Assembly (NCBI GenBank): GCA_963682005.1
Contig: OY820914.1
Coordinates: 124,001-188,000, forward strand
DNA from: CAIYUC01 sp963682005
GTDB taxonomy: Bacteria > Bacteroidota > Bacteroidia > Bacteroidales > FEN-979
DNA: 64,000 bases
Reading direction: 5' to 3'
This document shows, piece by piece, positions 18,291 to 27,123 of this stretch. A program made the translations under genes and the position numbers. Under the pieces are notes generated by a model. The model was given only the letters and a program-made list of their open reading frames with translations, made no database searches and had not been told where the DNA came from. Each line of letters begins with the position of its first letter. Position 1 is the first letter of the stretch.

Positions 18291-18548
18291 CTTCTTCATC
18301 AATAATCCCAATACAAATCCAATCGCACCTTTTGTTCCGATACCATCTAATAATAATTGCAAATCGCTTGTCATTATGCCAAGTTTGGAAGCCATAGATA
18401 TATTAGCTTTCCCATTTAAAAATTCTTGAAGAGAAGAAGTCATTACATTTAGCTTGCTGGCTGTTCCTATGTCTGCAATACCATTAATAAGATTTCTCAC
18501 ATTGGTTGTCAATAAACCAGTTTTCATTGCTATCGATAATTCACTCAT
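18288..18548 (-). CDS. Small hypothetical protein with internal repeats
   Basis: An 86-residue protein not recognised as a known family. It contains a degenerate repeat of about 21-25 residues of the form (A)SKLxxMTSxLQ.(F/L)L.G, seen around residues 30-50 and 52-72. It ends in a hydrophobic, glycine-rich segment (GAIGFVLGLLMKK) that could insert in or touch a membrane. It starts 9 bases downstream of the coiled-coil membrane protein and is surely co-transcribed with it. A small partner of a membrane effector or sensor is one reading; no function can be assigned. Confidence 0.5.
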   Translation of the reverse strand: MSELSIAMKTGLLTTNVRNLINGIADIGTASKLNVMTSSLQEFLNGKANISMASKLGIMTSDLQLLLDGIGTKGAIGFVLGLLMKK

Positions 18549-18557
18549 ATTCTAAAG

Positions 18558-19622
18558 TTATAATTTTTTTATGTTTTCAATTGTTGCACTTTCATTTGGT
18601 GTCAAATTTTCAAATTTATATTCTAAAAGAAGTTTACCAAACATTTTTCTGAAACACAAAGTGTCGTCCACTTTTTCAACAATATCATATAAAAGGAATT
18701 TAAGCTCTCGACTTTTCATTGAATTATTTATTGCGAAGTAAACTTCCTCGCATTGTGAATATTTGCTTTTACAAAGATTAATAGCATAAGTATTTATTTC
18801 AGGTTTTGACTTAGTTAATTCAATTGCTACAAGTGCATCAAAATAGTTAGTTGCGGACTTTATGGCATCGCTTTTAAAAGCATAAGTAAATGAATCTGTC
18901 AAACCTTTTATGAATTCAGGTTTAATTTCACTATCTAAGATTGAAAGTCCAGAAAAATGTTGAAAAAATAATGTTAAATATAAGGAGTTATAATCAGAAT
19001 CATTTTTTATTTGTAAAAATGCTTCTTTAAGTTTTAGAAAATGGTTCGGCTCTAATTCTCTAGAAGCAAGACTCGAAAATAAATTTGTAACATCTTCAGG
19101 GACAGAAATTAATCGCTCAATCATGTGATTTGATTCTTCATTTCTTACAAGCTTATATAGACCCCTGCTGTCTTTTGTGATTTTTTCACTTAAAGTTTCT
19201 AATTCTTGCTTTATTAGAATGTTTTCTTGTAATAATAATTGGCTATCATCCTTCATTGCCTTAACATTCTTCACAATTCTTGACACGTAAATACCCAAAC
19301 CAATACTTACAATAGTTAGAATAATTCCAAAAATTCCAATTATATATGAGGCAGCACTTATTTCTGTCGATACACCATCAAATGCGGCATCTAACATTCC
19401 TACTTGATTATTTATTTGTTCTTTTTGATTATTTATTTGCTCCTTTTGATTATTTATTTGCTCCTTTTGAGAATCTTGCGTTGAATCTAATTCTTCAATG
19501 TTTAGCTTTATAATAGTAATCTCTTTCCGTAAAGTATCTATTGAGGATCCTTTGTTATTTCCAATAACATTAATATTGCAAAATGTCAATAAAACAAAGA
19601 GTAATGTCAATTTCATTTTCAT
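18558..19622 (-). CDS. Predicted exported, membrane-anchored coiled-coil protein of unknown function
   Basis: About 354 residues from the ATG at 19622; an upstream in-frame ATG at 19715 would bury the signal peptide and is less likely. Residues 1-22 are a signal peptide (MKMKLTLLFVLLTFCNI). A coiled coil follows with three perfect KEQINNQ heptads (21-bp DNA repeats). A membrane helix lies at about residues 95-120 (YIIGIFGIILTIVSIGLGIYV), then a second short coil and a ~220-residue helical C-terminal domain with no recognised motif. The C-terminal domain would be cytoplasmic if the signal peptide is real. The gene is clearly AT-rich against its surroundings, suggesting transfer. It forms a two-gene unit with 18288-18548. 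Confidence 0.6.
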   Translation of the reverse strand: MKMKLTLLFVLLTFCNINVIGNNKGSSIDTLRKEITIIKLNIEELDSTQDSQKEQINNQKEQINNQKEQINNQVGMLDAAFDGVSTEISAASYIIGIFGIILTIVSIGLGIYVSRIVKNVKAMKDDSQLLLQENILIKQELETLSEKITKDSRGLYKLVRNEESNHMIERLISVPEDVTNLFSSLASRELEPNHFLKLKEAFLQIKNDSDYNSLYLTLFFQHFSGLSILDSEIKPEFIKGLTDSFTYAFKSDAIKSATNYFDALVAIELTKSKPEINTYAINLCKSKYSQCEEVYFAINNSMKSRELKFLLYDIVEKVDDTLCFRKMFGKLLLEYKFENLTPNESATIENIKKL

Positions 19623-19632
19623 AGTTAATTTT

Positions 19633-19651
19633 TTAAACTTGTTGCCAACGA
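19633..19651. repeat. Inverted repeat, right end of second accessory module
   Basis: The partner of 18272-18290 in inverse orientation. It ends in ccaacga followed by ttatat; the same ccaacga(t)-(a/t)atat context closes the MntA/HepT module at 9553-9565. Confidence 0.55.
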
Positions 19652-20243
19652 TTATATGAACGAAACTATATATATTGAATAAGATGCTATCGTATTGTAA
19701 ATGAAGAAGGATCACAGACGTTTTGATATTATCATTACATCCCTAATTATTTCCTAAACAAATATATAAAATTTGCATTTATGCAAAAGGAATTAATAAT
19801 TTTTTGGGAATTGGGTTTGGGAAATTAAAAATGAAGAATTAAAAATGAAGAATTTGGCCGGTCACAATGGCAACCGGAGGTTTTGCATGGCCCGGTCGAT
19901 TACCCGGAATTATAGTAGAAAAGAACCCAATGAATTACCGCGGCCTTCAGGCCGTGGGTACGACAAGGGAGGCCGTACGGGGCTTTAGCCCAAAATTAAC
20001 AAACCATACTGCTCGTTAATCCTCTTTTTGGGCTGAAGCCCGACCCGGGGTTCCTGCGCCTCTGCGATAAAGATAAGGTGGTGAACTCGTGAGCTGGTGA
20101 GGTGGTGAGCTTATTAATTACGAATTACGGGATTACGAATTACGTCCCCGCTTTCGCGGGGATGACGGTGGCATGGACCTCTGCGCCTCTGCGCCTCTGC
20201 GGTAAAATTAAGGTGGTGAGCTGGTGAGGTGGTGAGCTTATTA
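19652..20243. other. Intergenic region leading into the repeat array
   Basis: No gene is seen. It holds a ~315-bp palindrome-rich block (19752-20066) that recurs at 24382, then cctctgcg octamers, gtggtgag octamers and one attacg/ccccgctttcgcgggg module (20115-20170). Confidence 0.7.
19752..20066. repeat. Palindrome-rich repeat block, copy 1
   Basis: Begins in an AT-rich stretch (acaaatatataaaatttgc) and continues into palindromes such as cggccttcaggccg and gggctttagccc/gggctgaagccc. It matches 24382-24708 closely over its whole length. The stem-loops resemble REP-like elements, but no REP transposase is seen here. Confidence 0.75.
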
Positions 20244-21995
20244 ATTACGAATTACGGGATTACGAATTACGAATCCGCTTTCGCGGGGATGACGCAACCT
20301 TAAGCCGGCTGACTGCCGACTGCCGACTGCCAACTGCCAACTGTTTTCCTGGTAATTTGTTTTTTCCTCAGGCCGGAAGGCCTCGTCGCCCCACCGCAAC
20401 TGTGCCTGGGGCGTCAGGAATTCCTTCTTTACCGTGCTGGCATGGGCCCCAGTCAAGGTTGCTCCTGTGGCGACTGTAATTATTCCCGCATCCTGTTTCT
20501 TCCCTTAAAGCCGGAAAGCAGTGAAAGGTGAAGGAATAAGCAGATCTGTGAATATCCGTGTTCGCCGGAGGCGATCAGCGTTATCCGCGTGCCATTGAGC
20601 TGGTGAGCTGGTGAGGTGGCGAGTTTACTAATTACGAATTACGGGATTACGAATTACGAATCCGCTTTCGCGGGGATGACGCAACCTTAAGCCGGCTGAC
20701 TGCCGACTGCCGACTGCCGACTGCCAACTGCCAACTGTTTTCCTGGTAATTTGTTTTTTCCTCAGGCCGGAAGGCCTCGTCGCCCCACCGCAACTGTGCC
20801 TTGGGCGTCCAGTTTTCCATCCTTACCGTGCTGGTATGGGCCCCAGTCAAGGTTGCTCCTGTGGCGACTGTAATTATTCCCGCATCCTGTTTCTTCCCTT
20901 AAAGCCGGAAAGAAGTGAAAGGTGAAGGAATAAGCAGATCTGTGAATATCCGTGTTCGCCGGAGGCGATCAGCGTTATCCGCGTGCCATTGAGCTGGTGA
21001 GGTGGTGAGGTGGTGAACTGGTGAGTTTACTAATTACGAATTACGGGATTACGAATTACGTCCCCGCTTTCGCGGGGATGACGCAACCTTAAGCCGGCTG
21101 ACTGCTGACTGCCGACTGCCAACTGCCAACTGTTTTCCTGGTAAATTGTTTTTTCCTCAGGCCGGAAGGCCTCGTCGCCCCACCGCAACTGTGCCTGGGG
21201 CGTCAGGAATTCCTTCATTACCGTGCTGGTATGGGCCCCAGTCAAGGTTGCTCCTGTGGCGACTGTAATTATTCCCGCATCCTGTTTCTTCCCTTAAAGC
21301 CGGAAAGCAGTGAAAGGTGAAGGAATAAGCATATCTGTGAATATCCGTGTTCGCCGGAGGCGATCAGCGTTATCCGCGTGCCATTGAGCTGGTGAGCTGG
21401 TGAGGTGGTGAACTGGTGAGTTTACTAATTACGAATTACGGGATTACGAATTACGTCCCCGCTTTCGCGGGATGACGCAACCTTAAGCCGGCTGACTGCC
21501 GACTGCCAACTGCTGACTGCAAACTGCCAACTGTTTTCCTGGTAATTTGTTTTTTCCTCAGGCCGGAAGGCCTCGTCGCCCCACCGCAACTGTGCCTGGG
21601 GCGTCAGGAATTCCTTCTTTACCGTGCTGGCATGGGCCCCAGTCAAGGTTGCTCCTGTGGCGACTGTAATTATTCCCGCATCCTGTTTCTTCCCTTAAAG
21701 CCGGAAAGAAGTGAAAGGTGAAGGAATAAGCAGATCTGTGAACATCCGTGTTCGCCGGAGGTGATCAGCGTTATCCGCGTGCCATTGAGCTGGTGAGCTG
21801 GTGAGGTGGTGAACTTATTAATTACGAATTACGGGATTACGAATTACATCCCCGCTTTCGCGGGGATGACGCAACCTTAAGCCGGCTGACTGCCGACTGC
21901 CAACTGCTGACTGCAAACTGCCAACTGTTTTCCTGGTAAATTGTTTTTTCCTCAGGCCGGAAGGCCTCGTCGCCCCACCGCAACTGTGCCTGGGG
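20244..21995. repeat. Tandem array of a ~390-bp repeat (four full units and one truncated)
   Basis: Units start at about 20244, 20631, 21033, 21428 and 21821, with spacings of 387, 402, 395 and 393 bases. Each unit has, in order: an attacgaattacgggattacg module; a palindrome ccgctttcgcggg; a heptamer run (gactgcc); a ~190-bp conserved core with the palindrome ggccggaaggcc; and octamers gtggtgag. Length differences come from the short-repeat parts. The core is nearly identical between units. The fifth unit stops within the core next to the P-loop gene. Small minus-strand frames in each unit are not called as genes. Confidence 0.9.
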
Positions 21996-22054
21996 GCCGG
22001 GTCCGTCGCCCAATGCAAGTTCGGCTCCCCAGACAGCGGCATCCGGGGTGGCGG

Positions 22055-22624
22055 TCAGGTAGACATCTTTTTGCTCTCATCGCCGTCATGTTTTAACAGG
22101 TTTCTATTCGCCACCTTTGTTATCTTATTGATCACCTGGTCGCGTCGTGCCGGCAGCGTTCCTTGAACCTCCAGGGTTTCCATCCCAAAATCCCCGATCC
22201 AATCCTCCAGGATCTCATTCACCCGGGACCTGAGCTCCGGCCGGTCGGACTCAGCACACGATATTCGGTCCGGGTTCTCTATGGGCACGAAGACCAGGAG
22301 ATCAATCCCTTCCATAACACCCTGAACGGTCCGGTATAATGACCCAATGTCCATAGAATCATTCATCGCCCGAACATAGGCCAGGATATCAAGAGGACAT
22401 CTGTCAAAGATCACATTGTCGCCGCTTTCCGAAACCTGATCAATCGAATATTCAAGCTGTTCAAAGAAATCCTCCACATTGGGAGTTTCGGAAAACAGGT
22501 GTCCCGTTTCTTCCATCTCTACATAAGGTTCCGGCAAGTAAGCATAACCGGGAAGAGATTCGTGAACCAATTCCGCCAGGGTTGTTTTCCCCACCCGGTG
22601 TGCACCAATTACCGCTATTTTCAC
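22055..22624 (-). CDS. P-loop ATPase/kinase-like protein (AAA_28 type)
   Basis: A 189-residue protein. The Walker A motif GAHRVGKTT lies at residues 7-15. A DRCPLDILAY motif (about residues 85-95) recalls deoxynucleoside-kinase-like AAA_28 proteins, where the aspartate binds Mg or substrate. The length suits a single P-loop domain without a lid of known type. The substrate is unknown. It lies immediately beyond the truncated end of the ~390-bp repeat array, and its last codons are about 60 bases from it. No partner gene is in an obvious operon. Confidence 0.75.
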   Translation of the reverse strand: MKIAVIGAHRVGKTTLAELVHESLPGYAYLPEPYVEMEETGHLFSETPNVEDFFEQLEYSIDQVSESGDNVIFDRCPLDILAYVRAMNDSMDIGSLYRTVQGVMEGIDLLVFVPIENPDRISCAESDRPELRSRVNEILEDWIGDFGMETLEVQGTLPARRDQVINKITKVANRNLLKHDGDESKKMST

Positions 22625-22788
22625 AGGTTTAACTTGTTAACAATGTTATGCCCGGCAGTTGGCAGTCGGCAGTCTTCAGTCGGCAGTCAGCATCGCGCAT
22701 CGCGCATCACGCATCACGCATCACGGATCGCGCATCGCGCATCGCTCCGCAGGCCGCCGGATATTGAGATACCTTCATTGACGAAGGG
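22625..22788. repeat. Short tandem repeats (ggcagtc and catcgcg/catcacg types)
   Basis: Two adjacent runs of 7-8 bp units lie between two minus-strand genes; no coding signal is seen. Confidence 0.7.
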
Positions 22789-23250
22789 TTATTCAATACG
22801 CTTTAACCCTAACTTGTTTCCCATTGTTTCGAGTTCGCCGATTGCGGATTCCCTTGTCCTGGTCTTTTTTATCTGCATGATTTCTTTATCTTCAGAATCT
22901 AAAAGGATGATCCGATAGTCTTTCGTGACTGAATCGATTGCCCGGTTTCCGCTGCTGTAAGCGCGCCATGCCAGGTTTGATTCTCTCATCCCGATCTTCA
23001 TGGCTGGTTCAAGAAAAAGCCATTGTCCTGTTCGTATAATACCAAATAAATTGTTGGAAAACCTGATTCGCTTTTTGTCATAATCGACCATGGCGCTTGT
23101 CGAGGAAAACCCCACAAAGGCCCCGATCAGGATCAGGATAATTCCTGTAAGGTGAGAATACGTCAGGATCAGCCCTGCCACAAATAAGATCGTTCCGGCT
23201 GAAGTGCCGACGGGTCCGAAGGATTTATCCAGTTTGTTGTTTTCTATCAT
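22789..23250 (-). CDS. Hypothetical two-helix membrane protein
   Basis: 153 residues, not recognised as a named family. Two adjacent membrane helices lie at about residues 17-50 (TILFVAGLILTYSHLTGIILILIGAF region). A soluble C-terminal domain follows, with a predicted beta-strand pattern (KKRIRFSNNLFG ... YRIILLDSEDKEIMQIKKT). This layout resembles small membrane proteins with a PH-like domain, but that is only a guess. It stands alone on the minus strand. Confidence 0.6.
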   Translation of the reverse strand: MIENNKLDKSFGPVGTSAGTILFVAGLILTYSHLTGIILILIGAFVGFSSTSAMVDYDKKRIRFSNNLFGIIRTGQWLFLEPAMKIGMRESNLAWRAYSSGNRAIDSVTKDYRIILLDSEDKEIMQIKKTRTRESAIGELETMGNKLGLKRIE

Positions 23251-23387
23251 TATTATCAGGTATTGGGGTGTTAAGACTTTGATTCCATTTCTTCGATCCC
23301 ATCAGGACAGGAAAATACAACTAATTTATCGTTTCCTCCATGGAAATTGCAGATTTAAAATATGTGCTCGCTCCGGAAAAGCTTTTT

Positions 23388-23735
23388 TCACCGGGAATTT
23401 ACATGAAAGGCATGTGACGAAATCAAACCCACAATCGCAATTACCAGGATTATTGCGATCAATGCTTCTTTACTGATAAAAACATCTTTTACCTTCTTTA
23501 CATAATTAATTAAGGCTCTCCAATTATAGGAGATATGCAGAATGGAAAATAATACAAATAAGATCCCTGAAACATCATGAACAGACATCCAGAAATGCCT
23601 TGCCAACGTCAGCCCTTCAAATTGAAGGAGATGATTCATCAATCCGCTGATTGGGAGAAACAGGCCGGAGGTAAACAAGGCTGTTGAAATAAACGCCCTT
23701 TGATTGAAAGGTTTCCGCATCACATTTTCACTCAT
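23388..23735 (-). CDS. DUF4405-type membrane protein
   Basis: 115 residues with three to four membrane helices. The pattern HDVSGILFVLFSILHISYNW carries the paired histidines typical of DUF4405, a family related to small cytochrome b-like membrane proteins that may bind heme (family inference). A further helix (ALIAIILVIAIVGLI) precedes a His-containing tail. The ATG at 23735 overlaps the end of an upstream small frame by 8 bases. Confidence 0.72.
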   Translation of the reverse strand: MSENVMRKPFNQRAFISTALFTSGLFLPISGLMNHLLQFEGLTLARHFWMSVHDVSGILFVLFSILHISYNWRALINYVKKVKDVFISKEALIAIILVIAIVGLISSHAFHVNSR

Positions 23736-23943
23736 AATATGTTGTTTTAAGTTTTACCATTTTGCCTGAGAAAAGCGAATCGTTTTGTTTGCATTGCCCA
23801 TAGCCGGGACATGCCATGCAGGTTCCCCCTGCGTCCCCGTCCCGGGAAACCGCGTCAGGAGGAACCGGATGTGAGAGACTGCCTTCATGAAGGCCTTCCG
23901 AATTCGTCACTTCTGACTTCGTAATGCTGGGATGTTTTATCAT
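23728..23943 (-). CDS. Possible small cysteine-containing protein
   Basis: A frame of about 71 residues from the ATG at 23943 ends 8 bases inside the DUF4405 gene (ATGAGTGA overlap), which suggests coupling. Its C-terminal half carries GGTCMACPGYGQCKQ, a C-x2-C-x5-C pattern that could bind metal or heme. The N-terminal half overlaps the monooxygenase-like gene in another frame and is less convincing. It could be a shadow frame; the clustered cysteines and overlap are the only support. Confidence 0.3.
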   Translation of the reverse strand: MIKHPSITKSEVTNSEGLHEGSLSHPVPPDAVSRDGDAGGTCMACPGYGQCKQNDSLFSGKMVKLKTTYYE

Positions 23944-24211
23944 ATCGTAAAAGGATCTTCTGAGCTTTTTCGGGGACGACTGCTTTCTCAAAATCATTTC
24001 CTGCAAATTCTTTGACTGATGAAATTGAATCAAACCACATTATTGTGATGAATTCAACCTCGGATTCAAGATCCCGCCTTAAGAGCTGAATACCCCGATA
24101 ACCCGTGATTGAACGATTCTTTATCCCAATGAAGATCTCTTCCCGTAACAAATCCTCGTAAATGTTGGCATTATTTGGTGTGGTATAACCATGCCAGATC
24201 CGACTTATCAT
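23885..24211 (-). CDS. Antibiotic biosynthesis monooxygenase (ABM)-like protein
   Basis: 108 residues matching the dimeric alpha/beta-barrel ABM pattern: an N-terminal strand with IWHGYTTP, then ITGYRGIQLLRRD, then EVEFITIMWFDS and FAGNDFEKAVVPEKA. Members include small monooxygenases, heme-degrading enzymes and many of unknown substrate. No specific reaction can be read. It probably heads a short operon with the genes at 23728 and 23388. Confidence 0.75.
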   Translation of the reverse strand: MISRIWHGYTTPNNANIYEDLLREEIFIGIKNRSITGYRGIQLLRRDLESEVEFITIMWFDSISSVKEFAGNDFEKAVVPEKAQKILLRYDKTSQHYEVRSDEFGRPS

Positions 24212-24381
24212 AATGTGACGTATTTATTGTTTAATAATTGCCTGGTGCAGTGTTTAACAAGGGAATGCAATTGTGCTCAATGATTGATTAATCAAGTGTA
24301 CCTACCTGCTGAACAATACGATTTCGTTTTTCATTCATTGTGCCTCCGCGATAAAGAGCGTTCATCCTGCATGCCATGAAT

Positions 24382-24708
24382 CTATCCTGAACAAATATAT
24401 AAAATTTGCATTTATGCATGAGGAATTAATAATTTTTTGGGAATTGGGTTAGGATAATTAAAAATGAAAAATTAAGAATTAAAAATTAAAAAATTTGCGG
24501 GTCAGAATTACACAACAGAAGGTTACACATTGCCCGGTCGATTACCCGGAATTATATTGGAAAAGAACCCAATGAATTACCACGGCCTTCAGGCCGTGGG
24601 CATGATAAGGGAGGCCGAACCGGGCTTTAGCCCAAAATTAACAAACCATACTGCTCGTTAATCCTCTTTTTGAGCTGAAGCCCGACCCGGGGTTCCTGCG
24701 CCTCTGCG
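24382..24708. repeat. Palindrome-rich repeat block, copy 2
   Basis: A full-length match to 19752-20066 with scattered substitutions and a small AT-rich insertion. Confidence 0.75.
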
Positions 24709-24746
24709 GTAAAATTAAGGTGGTGAGCTGGTGAGGTGGTGAGTTT

Positions 24747-25125
24747 ACTAATTACGAATTACGGGATTACGAATTACGTCCCCGCTTTCGCGGGATGACG
24801 CAACCTTAAGCCGGCTGACTGCCGACTGCCAACTGCCAACTGTTTTCCTGGTAATTTGTTTTTTCCTCAGGCCGGAAGGCCTCGTCGCCCCACCGCAACT
24901 GTGCCTGGGGCGTCAGGAATTCCTTCTTTACCGTGCTGGCATGGGCCCCAGTCAAGGTTGCTCCTGTGGCGACTGTAATTATTCCCGCATCCTGTTTCTT
25001 CCCTTAAAGCCGGAAAGAAGTGAAAGGTGAAGGAATAAGCAGATCTGTGAACATCCGTGTTCGCCGGAGGTGATCAGCGTTATCCGCGTGCCATTGAGCT
25101 GGTGAGGTGGTGAGGTGGTGAGTTT
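24747..25125. repeat. Dispersed copy of the ~390-bp repeat
   Basis: It has the same order of modules as the array units, including the conserved core (24840-25010). A second copy of the leading module only follows at 25126-25215. Confidence 0.85.
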
Positions 25126-25253
25126 ACTAATTACGAATTACGGGTTTACGAATTACGAATCCGCTTTCGCGGGATGACGTAACCTTAAGCCGGCTGACTG
25201 CCGACTGCTGACTGCAAATGGATACAGGGAAAGTCACGATTTTCCCCTACGGG

Positions 25254-25778
25254 TCATGGGATCCTGAACCCCACGGGGTTCCGGGGTTCGGGGTTTTCTT
25301 TTTCTTCCATCAATTCTTCTATTGCCTGGAATATTAACCGGATCTTTTCATCGTGGGAGGAAATTGTTTTTTCCATATCCGCCAGTTGCCGGGCCAAATC
25401 CTTGTTTGAATCAAGCAATCGTCTTATTTGTACGAAAGCACGCATGATCATGATATTCACCTGGATGGCTCTGTCCGAGTTCAGGATTCCCGAGAGCATT
25501 GCAACACCCTGTTCAGTGAAGGCAAATGGCAGATAACGCAGTCCGCCCCATCTTGAGGTAACAAATTGTGACCTCAAGTTATCAAATTCAGTCCGGGTCA
25601 ATTCAAACATAAAATCCGGAGGAAATCGTTTTTGATTTCTCCTTACAGCTTGTTTCAACTCTTTTGTTTGAACATCATAAAGTGCCGCCAGATCAAAATC
25701 AAGAAGAACTTTTTCCCCCCGGATGAAATGAATTTGATGAACGATGTTCTCCGTTTGAATGTAAACCATTTCTTTCAT
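25254..25778 (-). CDS. ORF6N-domain protein
   Basis: 174 residues from the ATG at 25778, which is preceded by a purine-rich aaaaaggaaaa; an earlier in-frame ATG at 25826 is less likely. The ORF6N domain covers about residues 10-110: IHFIRGEKVLLDFDLAALY, the basic segment VRRNQKRFPPDFMFELT, and FAFTEQGVAMLSGILNS. ORF6N was first described in phage and viral DNA-binding proteins and is widespread in Bacteroidota genomes. The C-terminal half is a coiled coil ending in the NPVGFRIP tail common to the group. It probably binds nucleic acid; no target is known. Confidence 0.88.
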   Translation of the reverse strand: MKEMVYIQTENIVHQIHFIRGEKVLLDFDLAALYDVQTKELKQAVRRNQKRFPPDFMFELTRTEFDNLRSQFVTSRWGGLRYLPFAFTEQGVAMLSGILNSDRAIQVNIMIMRAFVQIRRLLDSNKDLARQLADMEKTISSHDEKIRLIFQAIEELMEEKENPEPRNPVGFRIP

Positions 25779-26186
25779 TTTTCCTTTTTCCCTATTAATC
25801 AGCTTAAGCCATAAAAGGTAATACATGCCGGAGGAAAATATTTTTTGAAAGGCTCTTTGATTGAAGAGTGAAAAATTAAAAATTAAGAATTAAAAATTAT
25901 CCGTGAAGATCAGCTGAATCAGCGTTATCCGCGTGCCATTGAGGTGGTGAACTGGTGAGGTGGTGAACTGGTGAGTTTACTAATTACGAATTACGGGATT
26001 ACGAATTACGAATTCGCTTTCGCGGGGATGACGTAACCTTAAGCCGGCTGACTGCCGACTGCCGACTGCAAACTGCCGACTGCCAAAAAAAAAATTCCGG
26101 AACCGTATTACCTTTTAACAGGCTGGCCGATTAATGGGTAACACAAATTTTAATGCCATAGATAATGCAGGATAAAATTGTAAGAC
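25779..26186. other. Repeat-filled gap between two divergent ORF6N genes
   Basis: It holds a partial ~390-bp unit (25981-26085: attacg module, cgctttcgcgggg and gactgcc heptamers). Both ORF6N promoters should lie here, but none was clear. Confidence 0.6.
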
Positions 26187-26726
26187 ATGGAAAACAAAGA
26201 AGAAAAAATGCTGGTCCCGGATGAAATTATTATTAAAAAGATCTATTTGATCAGGGGCCGAAAAGTGATTACTGATAAGGACCTGGCCAGGCTTTACCAG
26301 GTCTCTACAGGTAACCTTAATAAAGCAGTCAGGCGAAATATCCGCAGATTTCCGGATGATTTCATGTTTAAATTAACCAGGGACGAAGAAGCACGCTTGA
26401 TGTTCCAATCTGGAATATCAAGTTGGGGAGGGAATCGAAAGCTAACATACGTTTTTACAGAACAAGGCATCGCCATGCTTTCAGGGATATTGCATTCCGA
26501 AAGGGCCATCCGGGTAAATATTGCGATTATGCGTGCCTTTGTCCAATTAAGGATGTTCCTGGAATCAAACAAGGAACTTGAGCGAAGACTGGATGAACTG
26601 GAGAAGGCTGTCGGTAATCATGATGATAAGATCGACCTGATCTTTTCAGCCATCCGGGAACTGACTGCTATCCATGAAAATCCTGAAGAAAGAACGCCAG
26701 TCGGATTCAGGATCCGGAAGGAGTGA
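26187..26726 (+). CDS. ORF6N-domain protein
   Basis: 179 residues and a clear paralogue of the gene at 25254. The ORF6N domain at about residues 15-115 shows IYLIRGRKVITDKDLARLY, VRRNIRRFPDDFMFKLT and YVFTEQGIAMLSGILHS. A coiled-coil segment (LERRLDELEKAVGNHDDKI) and the tail RTPVGFRIRKE follow. The start at 26187 follows an AT-rich leader; MENKEEKMLVP could also begin at the second Met. It is transcribed away from the other ORF6N gene. Function unknown, probably nucleic-acid binding. Confidence 0.88.
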   Translation: MENKEEKMLVPDEIIIKKIYLIRGRKVITDKDLARLYQVSTGNLNKAVRRNIRRFPDDFMFKLTRDEEARLMFQSGISSWGGNRKLTYVFTEQGIAMLSGILHSERAIRVNIAIMRAFVQLRMFLESNKELERRLDELEKAVGNHDDKIDLIFSAIRELTAIHENPEERTPVGFRIRKE

Positions 26727-27123
26727 GGGGAAAAGAAGATCCGCGAAGACGTGTTTGCCGGAGGCGATCAGCGTTATCCGCGTGCCATTGAGCTGGTGAG
26801 CTGGTGAGGTGGTGAACTGGTGAGTTTACTAATTACGAATTACGGGATTACGAATTACGAATTCGTCGTTCGCGGGGATGACGTGGCATGGACCTCTGCG
26901 TCTCTGCGCCTCTGCGGTAAAAACAGTGAACAGTGAAAAATGAAAAATTAAGAATTAAAAATTATCCATGAAGATCCGGTGAATCCCTGCCTGCGGCGGG
27001 CAGGCGCGTTATCCGCGTTCTATTCAGCTGGTGAGCTGGTGAGGTGGTGAGCTTATTAATTACGAATTACGGGATTACGAATTACGTCCCCGCTTTCCCG
27101 GAATGAGGGAACCTTTTGCGGAT
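26727..27123. other. Intergenic repeats
   Basis: Partial copies of the repeat family: the ccggaggcgatcagcg tail, gtggtgag octamers, attacg modules at 26828 and 27056, cctctgcg octamers, and a direct gcctgcggcgggcaggc palindrome near 26985-27003. No gene is seen. Confidence 0.65.

Larger units (their letters stand above)
24212..25253. other. Intergenic repeat region
   Basis: About 1 kb without a gene. It contains the second palindrome-rich block (24382-24708), one complete ~390-bp unit (24747-25125) and the start of another (25126-25215). The block and unit occur in the same order as at 19752-20630. Confidence 0.75.

Noticed and set aside
20244..21995. Possible CRISPR array
   Set aside because: The repeated unit is ~390 bp with internal simple repeats and no unique 30-40 bp spacers; no cas genes are near.
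20241..22042. Series of ~70-residue minus-strand frames, one per repeat unit, starting MTGAH
   Set aside because: They span the conserved core and run into simple repeats whose length changes the C-terminus from unit to unit. No ribosome-binding signal or codon pattern supports translation. The DNA core, not the peptide, appears to be the repeated feature.
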